Below are positions 7,438 through 12,462 of a stretch of 12,462 nt of DNA, piece after piece. Both the position numbers and the translations under genes were made by a program. Below the pieces are notes generated by a model. The model did not search any database. It was not told the origin of the DNA and saw only the letters and a list, made by a program, of their open reading frames with translations. Origin of the DNA: Rickettsiales bacterium (GTDB taxonomy: Bacteria > Pseudomonadota > Alphaproteobacteria > TMED109 > TMED131); contig NZFJ01000057.1 of NCBI GenBank assembly GCA_002690625.1, positions 1 to 12,462 on the forward strand. Direction: 5' to 3'. The first letter of the stretch is position 1. Every line of letters begins with the position of its first letter.

Positions 7438-8000
7438 ATGATAATAAAATAATACTACATGTTTTTAGACAAGCAGAAATAGGGGAGTGGAAAAATCTAG
7501 AAATAGATAATATAGAAAAAATTTTTAAAATAACTAATACTAAGTTAAAGAAGGCACTTAAGGATAAAAAAAACTTTTTAGCTTATTACAGTGAATTATT
7601 AGATTCAAAAGTATTATTATCTATCAGTAAAGAAGATTTTAAACTGTCTACAAAGGAAGAAATTATTCAAGAGTATTTTATGAATAAATTAGATTTTATG
7701 AGCCCATATAAGTTCGCTATCGCTAATATTATTAATTTTTATAATAACAATCCAAAGTTTATATTAATAATGTTGAAAAGCACGAAAAAAAGTATGTCAT
7801 CATTTTTATCTGATTTTAAAATATCTGGTAATAAATTCAAAATAAAACTGTTAGAAAAAGTTTTATTAATATTATGGTTATCAGTTTTTAACAAATGGCT
7901 TTATGAAGATAATTCAAACAGTAGTTCTTTTGCTGCAATAGATAAAGGTATTAAGAGAATTAAATCTATGACAAGTTTATTTGATGTAATAGATAAATAA
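7434..8000 (+). CDS. TetR/COQ9-fold family protein
   Basis: A 188-residue helical protein. I recognise the layout of an alphaproteobacterial COQ9/TetR-like family. The N-terminus has a degenerate HTH-like stretch (GEWKNLEIDNIEKIF then ITNTKLKKALKDKKNFLAYY) where homologues have G-W-x-x-(L/V)-S-(L/I)-x-x-I-A and L-x-x-x-F. The middle has IQEYFMNKLDFMSPYKFAI, resembling the (M)xRFDxLxPyRxA element, and the C-terminus has LWLSVFNKWLYEDNSNSSS followed by AAIDKGIKRI, resembling the family's WLxDDSxDxxxTMAxLDRRL. COQ9 proteins bind lipids and help ubiquinone hydroxylation; TetR members bind DNA. The HTH here looks too eroded to call it a regulator. It overlaps proC by 4 nt (ATGA). UbiK two genes upstream makes a quinone role attractive, but this is inference. 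Confidence 0.62.
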   Translation: MNDNKIILHVFRQAEIGEWKNLEIDNIEKIFKITNTKLKKALKDKKNFLAYYSELLDSKVLLSISKEDFKLSTKEEIIQEYFMNKLDFMSPYKFAIANIINFYNNNPKFILIMLKSTKKSMSSFLSDFKISGNKFKIKLLEKVLLILWLSVFNKWLYEDNSNSSSFAAIDKGIKRIKSMTSLFDVIDK

Positions 8001-8012
8001 ATTTAACTTATT

Positions 8013-9332
8013 TTATGTAGGTATTAAAATTTCAGCTTTTAAGCCTCCTAGCTTTGACTGCATCAATTTAATTGTTCCACCATGATTATGGATTATATTC
8101 TTTGCTATTGTTAAGCCTAGACCAGTATTTACTTCCTTTGATGGTCTTGATGTATCTACTCTATAAAATGCTATAAAGACATCCTTTATTTTACTTTCTG
8201 GAATCCCAGGTCCATCATCCTCTATATAAATAGCTATTTTATTTTTAACCTCGGCAGATGAAATTATAACTTTACTTTTCGAATACGATAATGCATTTAA
8301 AATTATATTGGCTATAGCTCTGCTCATTGCCATAGGTTTAACTATAAAACTTAATTTTTTATTAACTTTCATACTTATAGTCTTTTTTTGTTCAATTTTA
8401 CTTCTACTTGATATTCTTTTTATGAATCTGTATATGTTAATTCTTTTTACTCTCTCTTCTTCCTCTCCTTTTGCATAAGCCAAGTAAGCGTTTATCATTT
8501 CTCTCATTTCAATTACATCTTCACTTAGGCTTTTCATTGCTTGCTTATCTTTTAGTAAAGCTATTTGTAAATTCATTCTAGTTAGTGGAGTTCTAAGATC
8601 ATGACCTATTCCTGCAAGCATTTGAGTTCTATTTGCAATTTGATTAGTAATACGTTCTCTCATTTTTATAAAAACTTTTGACAATAATCTTAATTCATAT
8701 GCCCCTCTAGGTTTAAGATTATAATTATTATTTCCTCTTCCAAACTCTTCTGCTGCTAAAATAATATTCCTTAGAGGTTTGATTTGTTGTTTCATAAAAT
8801 ATAGTGCCAAAAGTAAAAGGAATAAAGCAGTAAATAACATCCAAAGGATAAATACTTCAATAGTTGAACTGTACAATAATTTTCTTGCAACTGAAAACTG
8901 CAAAACACCTTTGTTTAATTTTACATATATATAAACAGTATTCTTTACTAATTTAGTGTTAAATTTATAAGGATAGCTAATTCTCTCAACTAAGGATTTT
9001 TCAAGAGTCTTATCTAAAAGAGATGAAATTTTATTTTGATTATAATCGTTAAGAGTTTTATTAGGATGCCAAGAAGATTTTAGTAAAAAACTTTTTTCTG
9101 CTTTTATAAATAAATCGTTTAAGGTGCTATCTGAAAAGTTATTTTCCTCTATAGTATCTATTACAAAGGAAATTTGTCCACCTAATGCTAAAGCCAATCT
9201 TCTGCCTACTTCTTCCCAATGCCTTTCATAAAAAAAATATATTAAAACGAATTGTAGTATTAGTATAGGAATTAAAATAATAACTAAAGACCTACCAAAA
9301 AAAGTTTCTGGAAAAAATTTTCTAGTATTCAT
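8013..9332 (-). CDS. envZ: EnvZ-type sensor histidine kinase
   Basis: Inner-membrane sensor kinase that phosphorylates and dephosphorylates its OmpR-type partner; in the family it responds to osmotic or envelope state. In the 439 residues, TM1 is about 15-35 and a periplasmic domain about 36-155. TM2 is about 157-180 and HAMP about 181-232. The H-box MLAGIGHDLRTPLTRM has phospho-His244, followed by EMREMINAYLAYAKGE typical of EnvZ-like kinases. The N-box Asn is at 346 (IILNALSYS), the G1 box DDGPGIP at 372-378, and the G2 box GLGL at 404-407. All catalytic boxes are intact. The gene begins 4 nt after the ompR stop, so the pair is an operon. It converges on the COQ9-fold gene with a 12-nt gap. 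The orthology to EnvZ rests on the H-box surroundings and gene pairing. Confidence 0.9.
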   Translation of the reverse strand: MNTRKFFPETFFGRSLVIILIPILILQFVLIYFFYERHWEEVGRRLALALGGQISFVIDTIEENNFSDSTLNDLFIKAEKSFLLKSSWHPNKTLNDYNQNKISSLLDKTLEKSLVERISYPYKFNTKLVKNTVYIYVKLNKGVLQFSVARKLLYSSTIEVFILWMLFTALFLLLLALYFMKQQIKPLRNIILAAEEFGRGNNNYNLKPRGAYELRLLSKVFIKMRERITNQIANRTQMLAGIGHDLRTPLTRMNLQIALLKDKQAMKSLSEDVIEMREMINAYLAYAKGEEEERVKRINIYRFIKRISSRSKIEQKKTISMKVNKKLSFIVKPMAMSRAIANIILNALSYSKSKVIISSAEVKNKIAIYIEDDGPGIPESKIKDVFIAFYRVDTSRPSKEVNTGLGLTIAKNIIHNHGGTIKLMQSKLGGLKAEILIPT

Positions 9333-9336
9333 TTAT

Positions 9337-10011
9337 TTAAGGATCTAACCTATATCCTATCCCCCTTGAAGTTAGTAAAATATTCTTTGAATTAGGTAAG
9401 GATAATATTTTTTCACGTAACCTTTTAACTAACACGTCAACTGATCTAGTAGATACATTAATATTTTTTGCTAGTTCTTCTCTTGCCACATCATCTCTTA
9501 TTTTTTTATATAAATATAGCATTACATTACATTCTTTAGTAGTCAATTTAATAGAATTACTATTTAAAATTAATTTTCTTTCATTAATATGAAAGTGAAA
9601 AATACCCAGTTTAACAGCGTTTATTTCCTTAGTTGAAAAACTATTTCTTTTTATAACATTTTCTATTCTTAAAAGCAGCTCTTCAGGTTCAAACGGTTTG
9701 GAAAGATATTCGTCTACTCCTATTTTAAGACCTGTAATTCTATCATTAGTATCTCCCATAGCAGATAACATAAAAATTGGTACGTTATTATTTTTTTTTC
9801 TTAAAATACTTGCGAAAGTCAATCCACTTTCAACTGGTAACATAACATCTAAAATAAGTATATCAAAAGCAATATTTAGCATTTTATTTTTAGCTACTTT
9901 GGTATTTTCAGCTAGGTCTACTAGATAGCCTTTTTCGTTTAAGAAACTTTTTAATAGATTACCTAACTTTTTATCATCATCTATAACTAAAATATGTTTT
10001 TTTTTTAACAT
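9337..10011 (-). CDS. ompR: OmpR-family response regulator
   Basis: DNA-binding response regulator paired with the adjacent EnvZ-type kinase. The 224 residues have a receiver domain at 1-122: acidic pocket Asp11/Asp12, phospho-acceptor Asp55 in ILILDVMLP, Ser83 in place of Thr, and Lys105 in YLSKPFEPEELLLRI. A winged-helix Trans_Reg_C domain spans about 130-224 with the recognition-helix region STRSVDVLVKRLREKI and the wing TSRGIGYRLDP. All phosphorylation residues are present. The only in-frame start is the ATG at 10011; an upstream in-frame stop 12 nt earlier excludes an extension. There is no Shine-Dalgarno, and the start codon overlaps a 10-bp palindrome. Codons 2-6 include an A10 run. 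Alphaproteobacterial relatives are sometimes named PetR; target genes cannot be read from this window. Confidence 0.9.
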   Translation of the reverse strand: MLKKKHILVIDDDKKLGNLLKSFLNEKGYLVDLAENTKVAKNKMLNIAFDILILDVMLPVESGLTFASILRKKNNNVPIFMLSAMGDTNDRITGLKIGVDEYLSKPFEPEELLLRIENVIKRNSFSTKEINAVKLGIFHFHINERKLILNSNSIKLTTKECNVMLYLYKKIRDDVAREELAKNINVSTRSVDVLVKRLREKILSLPNSKNILLTSRGIGYRLDP

Positions 10012-10026
10012 GTGTACACATTATCA
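10011..10026 (-). promoter_or_regulatory. ompR start region: -10-like box and perfect palindrome
   Basis: On the minus strand GATAAT (10025-10020) ends 8 nt before the ompR ATG, so transcription would begin at or next to the start codon and give a leaderless mRNA. The same bases include TGTGTACACA (10020-10011), a perfect 10-bp palindrome whose last base is the A of the ATG. No good -35 box is visible, because an A/T run fills the spacer region. The palindrome could be a regulator site or chance. Confidence 0.38.
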
Positions 10027-10084
10027 AAAAAAAATATATTCCTAAATAGATAATTTGATTGCATATTTATAAATATAGCTTAAA

Positions 10085-10100
10085 TATAATAGTTCGGGAG
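10085..10100 (+). promoter_or_regulatory. ilvE -10 box and ribosome binding site that sets a TTG start
   Basis: TATAAT (10085-10090) matches the -10 consensus exactly; TTGCAT (10059-10064) is a possible -35 at 20 nt spacing, longer than ideal. CGGGAG (10095-10100) is a strong Shine-Dalgarno exactly 6 nt before a TTG at 10107, and this decides the ilvE start. Initiation from the -10 box would leave a leader of about 10 nt, which just contains the ribosome binding site. The rest of the 95-nt gap shared with ompR is plain AT-rich sequence. Confidence 0.5.
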
Positions 10101-10106
10101 CAAATT

Positions 10107-10970
10107 TTGGATTATAGTAATTTAGAAGGTTATATATTTGTAGATGGACAATTGGTAAAGTGGTCTGAAGCTAAGCTACATGTGCTTAGTCATGGTCTAC
10201 ATTATGCTAGTTCTGTTTTTGAAGGAGAAAGAGTTTACGGAAGTAAAGTTTTTAAAGAAGAAGATCACACAAACAGATTGATTAAGTCCGCAAATACATT
10301 AGGTTTTAATATACCTTATAATAGTAATGAAATTAGCTCTATCAGAAAAGAAGTTTTAAAAGCTAATAAAATAGAAGATGGTTACATAAGACCAGTAGCT
10401 TGGAGGGGTAGTGAAATGATGGGTATTTCAGCTCAACAAAACACTATTCACTTTGCTTTAGCTGCTTGGAAGTGGCCTTCTTATTTTTCTCCAGAAGCAA
10501 GATTGAAAGGGATAAAGATTAATGTATCTAAGTGGAGAAGGCCAGATCCAAAAACAGCACCAGTTAATACAAAAGCAGCAGGTCTATATATGATTTGTAC
10601 TTTATCTAAGCATGAGGCTGAAGCGGCAGGATATGATGATAGTTTAATGCTTGATTACAGAGGGTATGTTGCAGAAGCTACTGGAGCAAATATATTTTTT
10701 GTAAAAGACAATGAAATACATACACCTATAGCTGATTGTTTTTTAGATGGAATCACTAGACAAACAGTTATAAAATTAGCAAAGCAGGAGGGTATTAAAG
10801 TTGTTGAAAAAAGATTAAATTTAATTGATATAAAGGACTATATAGAATGTTTTGTTACTGGTACTGCAGCAGAAATCACGCCTGTAAGAAGTATAGGTGA
10901 AAATAATTATACCCCAGGAAAATTGTGTAGGTTTTTTATCAATAAATATACAGAACTTACTCTTAGTTGA
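10107..10970 (+). CDS. ilvE: Branched-chain amino acid aminotransferase
   Basis: PLP class IV transaminase interconverting Leu, Ile and Val with their 2-oxo acids. I start at the TTG at 10107 (287 residues). It follows a strong ribosome binding site, and GYIFVDGQLVKWSEAKLHVL then falls at residues 8-27, as in alphaproteobacterial IlvE. The upstream in-frame extension of 16 residues overlaps the promoter and looks non-coding. Signatures are SHGLHYASSVFEGERVYG (28-45), RPVAWRG (95-101), NTKAAGLY with PLP Lys156, DYRGYVAEATGANIFFV (183-199) containing the conserved Glu190, LDGITRQTV (213-221) and GTAAEITPVRSI (252-263). It diverges from ompR and ends base-to-base against the moaE stop on the other strand. 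IlvE next to an OmpR/EnvZ pair is a neighbourhood I associate with alphaproteobacteria, from memory. Confidence 0.94.
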   Translation: MDYSNLEGYIFVDGQLVKWSEAKLHVLSHGLHYASSVFEGERVYGSKVFKEEDHTNRLIKSANTLGFNIPYNSNEISSIRKEVLKANKIEDGYIRPVAWRGSEMMGISAQQNTIHFALAAWKWPSYFSPEARLKGIKINVSKWRRPDPKTAPVNTKAAGLYMICTLSKHEAEAAGYDDSLMLDYRGYVAEATGANIFFVKDNEIHTPIADCFLDGITRQTVIKLAKQEGIKVVEKRLNLIDIKDYIECFVTGTAAEITPVRSIGENNYTPGKLCRFFINKYTELTLS

Positions 10971-11420
10971 TTATTTACTCCACTTAAGCTCTTCATTAGT
11001 ATCTTCTTCCTTAGCTTCTACCCAATGGCCATTGGTTTTAGTTTTTTCATATTTCCAGAAAGGACCTTTTGTTTTAAGCCAGTCAATTATAAAATAGCAA
11101 GATTCTACTGCTTCTTTTCTATGTTCAGAAGCTGTAATAACTAAAACTATTTGATCCCCAGGAAGCAACTCACCATATCTATGAATAATACATGTGTCTA
11201 TTAAATTCCATCTACTTAAAGCTTCTTTTTCTATTTTTTGAAGCATTTTTTCTGTCATTCCAGGATAGTGCTCAAGTGTCATAGATATTAAATCATCTTT
11301 AATATTTTTATTTCTAACAATTCCTATAAAGCTGCTTATAGCTCCAATGTTTAAAAATTTTTCACTCAGTAAATTTATCTCCTCTTCTACGGAGAAATCT
11401 TTATTCTGGACTCTAATCAT
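10971..11420 (-). CDS. moaE: Molybdopterin synthase catalytic subunit MoaE
   Basis: Large subunit of molybdopterin synthase. With thiocarboxylated MoaD it inserts the dithiolene sulfurs into cyclic pyranopterin monophosphate in molybdenum cofactor synthesis. The 149 residues show GAISSFIGIVRN (26-37) with Arg36, LEHYPGMTEKML (49-60), HRYGELLPGDQIVLVITASEHR (80-101, written in two parts: the HRYGELLPGD loop and SEHR), and the catalytic Lys region LKTKGPFWKYE (115-125) with Lys118 and Lys123. This is normal length for MoaE. The ATG follows the moaD TAA with no spacing, and the two GG-rich codons ending moaD (GGTGGT) can double as its ribosome binding site. The stop codon abuts the ilvE stop of the opposite strand. 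Confidence 0.95.
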   Translation of the reverse strand: MIRVQNKDFSVEEEINLLSEKFLNIGAISSFIGIVRNKNIKDDLISMTLEHYPGMTEKMLQKIEKEALSRWNLIDTCIIHRYGELLPGDQIVLVITASEHRKEAVESCYFIIDWLKTKGPFWKYEKTKTNGHWVEAKEEDTNEELKWSK

Positions 11421-11672
11421 TTAACCACCCGTCATAGGGGGGAAAAAAGCTATTTCATCTTCGTCATTGATATTATCATTCATACTTGCTATTTCCATAT
11501 TAATTGAAACTTTTATTGAACTTGTATCATTAAAAACTTTCATATAATCTTCATTCTTATTTTTTAAAAACTCAATCAAATTTTCTACATTTTTTATATT
11601 ATTATCTATTTGGACCATTTCCTGAGATTTTCCTAGCTTATCTTTAATCCAAGAGAAGTATAAAATTTTCAT
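11421..11672 (-). CDS. moaD: Molybdopterin synthase sulfur carrier MoaD
   Basis: Ubiquitin-like sulfur carrier of 83 residues. Its C-terminal Gly-Gly is adenylated and thiocarboxylated (by MoeB in the family) and then feeds MoaE. Visible features are the beta-grasp start MKILYFSWIKDKLG, an acidic centre, a conserved DEIAFFPPMTGG end, and termination immediately after the GG. It begins 2 nt after the pgsA stop, with AAAGGA inside the last pgsA codons as ribosome binding site. Gene order pgsA-moaD-moaE places it in the same transcript as pgsA. The genes making the pterin precursor (moaA, moaC) are not in this window. Confidence 0.94.
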   Translation of the reverse strand: MKILYFSWIKDKLGKSQEMVQIDNNIKNVENLIEFLKNKNEDYMKVFNDTSSIKVSINMEIASMNDNINDEDEIAFFPPMTGG

Positions 11673-11674
11673 TT

Positions 11675-12235
11675 TTAATTCCTTTTTTTATTATCACTAA
11701 ATACATAATAAGAATATTTGATTCCAGTATATAATGTCAATATAGCAGCTGTCCATAGACAGTATAAAGAAAAATAAAATATGCTAATATTATATAAGTT
11801 TTGAATTAGGTCATTTATTAAAAGCAAATTTATAGAAAAAAATTGTAAAGCTGTTTTTATTTTTGATAAAAAAATTACATTTATATTTTTTTTACTTTTA
11901 GCAAGTGTGTACTCTCTTAAACCTGAAACTATGAACTCTCTAGTTATGATTAGCAATGATGGAATTAATACTTTTTCTTCAAATGATATTATATATATCA
12001 AGGAACTAGCAGTTAATACTTTATCGGAAACTGGATCAAATATTTTACCAAATTTTGAAATTAAATTATATTTTCTAGCTATTACACCATCTAAATAATC
12101 AGTAAGTCCAAAAGCTAAAAAAAAAATACAGATTAAGGTCTGTTCACTTACTTTATCTAATTTAAACAAATGTATTAATATAACTATCACAGGAAATAAC
12201 AACCTAGATAGCGTTAATATATTAGGTATATTCAT
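11675..12235 (-). CDS. pgsA: CDP-diacylglycerol-glycerol-3-phosphate 3-phosphatidyltransferase
   Basis: Inner-membrane enzyme making phosphatidylglycerol phosphate, the committed step to phosphatidylglycerol and cardiolipin. The 186 residues carry the complete CDP-alcohol phosphatidyltransferase signature, D-x2-D-G-x2-A-R-x8-G-x3-D-x3-D, with Asp46, Asp49, Asp67 and Asp71. The PgsA-typical N-terminus MNIPNILTLSRLLFPVIV, ITREFIVSGLRE (97-108) and SKIKTALQFFSI (124-135) are also present. About five to six hydrophobic segments are visible. The ATG at 12235 directly follows the uvrC TAA with no spacing, so translation is probably coupled. The product lipid is the donor used by Lgt, encoded elsewhere in the window. 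uvrC-pgsA adjacency is a conserved proteobacterial arrangement. Confidence 0.95.
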   Translation of the reverse strand: MNIPNILTLSRLLFPVIVILIHLFKLDKVSEQTLICIFFLAFGLTDYLDGVIARKYNLISKFGKIFDPVSDKVLTASSLIYIISFEEKVLIPSLLIITREFIVSGLREYTLAKSKKNINVIFLSKIKTALQFFSINLLLINDLIQNLYNISIFYFSLYCLWTAAILTLYTGIKYSYYVFSDNKKRN

Positions 12236-12462
12236 TTAATCTATATTAAAGTAATTATAAATAGTTTCAGCAACTTTTTTACTTATACCAGGAACTTTTT
12301 CTAATTTATTAATATCAGCTTTTTTTATTTCATTTAAACTGCCAAAATAAAGAAGTAAATTTTTTTTTCTTTTAGGGCCTATATTATTAATAAAATCAAT
12401 TTCAGATTTAAAAAGTTTATTTTTTCTTTTAATCCTATGATTAGTTATGGCATACCTATGAG
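12236..12462 (-). CDS. uvrC: UvrABC system protein C, C-terminal fragment at window edge
   Basis: Only the last 74 codons plus stop are inside the window. The fragment begins HRYAITNHRIKRKNKLFKSE, matching the end of the UvrC nuclease (RNase H-like) domain, where E/A-HRFAIxxHRxKR is typical. It then has the tandem helix-hairpin-helix module: FINNIGPKRKKNLLLYFGS and KLEKVPGISKKVAETIYNYF. UvrC makes both incisions in nucleotide excision repair with UvrA and UvrB, and the HhH module binds the DNA. The TAA at 12238-12236 is followed at once by the pgsA ATG. Roughly 530 residues of the protein should lie beyond the right edge. Confidence 0.93.
   Translation of the reverse strand, partial: HRYAITNHRIKRKNKLFKSEIDFINNIGPKRKKNLLLYFGSLNEIKKADINKLEKVPGISKKVAETIYNYFNID

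Noticed and set aside
7980..8030. AAATAA/TTATTT inverted repeat between the COQ9-fold gene and envZ as a bidirectional terminator
   Set aside because: Only six A/T pairs, expected often by chance at this base composition.
9698..9928. Plus-strand open frame inside ompR
   Set aside because: Shadow of the receiver domain; no ribosome binding site and no recognisable features. Similar shadows at 4279-4464, 10897-11097 and 11907-12098 were dropped for the same reason.
10059..10106. Longer ilvE start 16 codons upstream
   Set aside because: The stretch overlaps the TATAAT box and the Shine-Dalgarno. The TTG at 10107 with GGGAG 6 nt upstream fits the family start.
1..12462. Mobile elements, CRISPR arrays, tRNA or rRNA genes, defence or toxin-antitoxin genes, prophage
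   Set aside because: None seen on either strand by reading: no spaced direct repeats, no transposase or integrase motifs, no tRNA-like cloverleaf, and almost every base is covered by recognisable housekeeping genes. I found no support for an undescribed multi-gene system here.

Overview
This window is AT-rich, gene-dense chromosomal DNA. Gene content and gene order both suggest a free-living Gram-negative alphaproteobacterium with a compact, low-GC genome. Evidence for this includes an rplY-pth pair next to prs, an lgt / MidA / pgeF block, a uvrC-pgsA-moaD-moaE block, an EnvZ/OmpR-type two-component pair beside ilvE, a UbiK/BMFP protein, and a TetR/COQ9-fold protein after proC. HldD (LPS heptose), Lgt (lipoprotein maturation) and EnvZ indicate an outer membrane. 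The lineage is inferred from protein character and synteny, not from a marker search; a marine streamlined group is possible but unproven.

Layout, left to right. (1) A minus-strand block covers about 1-5721 and reads, in transcription order, hldD > lgt > MidA-family methyltransferase > pgeF > prs > rplY > pth. The pth 3' end lies beyond the left edge. Junctions are tight: overlaps of 17, 38 and 1 nt, then a 65-nt gap before prs that may hold a weak terminator and a new promoter, then 10- and 5-nt gaps. (2) A plus-strand block covers 5794-8000: ubiK > ybjN-like > proC > TetR/COQ9-fold gene. It diverges from hldD across a 72-nt promoter region. A 12-bp perfect inverted repeat in the ybjN leader buries the likely ribosome binding site. 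(3) A minus-strand two-component operon (ompR > envZ) covers 8013-10011 and converges on block 2. (4) ilvE is on the plus strand (10107-10970) and diverges from ompR. (5) A minus-strand block at 10971-12462 reads uvrC (C-terminal end only) > pgsA > moaD > moaE, and it abuts the end of ilvE with no spacing.

The genes are housekeeping: translation (L25, peptidyl-tRNA hydrolase), PRPP supply, nucleoside/peptidoglycan salvage or editing (PgeF), envelope building (HldD, Lgt, PgsA), respiratory-chain and ubiquinone support (MidA-like, UbiK, the COQ9-fold protein), proline and branched-chain amino acid metabolism, molybdopterin synthase, DNA excision repair and osmotic/envelope sensing. There are no mobile elements, CRISPR arrays, RNA genes or defence genes, and no gene-free stretch over 100 bases. 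I see no undescribed multi-gene system. The points worth a second look are regulatory and architectural: the ybjN leader hairpin, the apparently SD-less or leaderless starts of ompR and prs, the long nested overlaps, and the divergent TetR/COQ9-fold protein.
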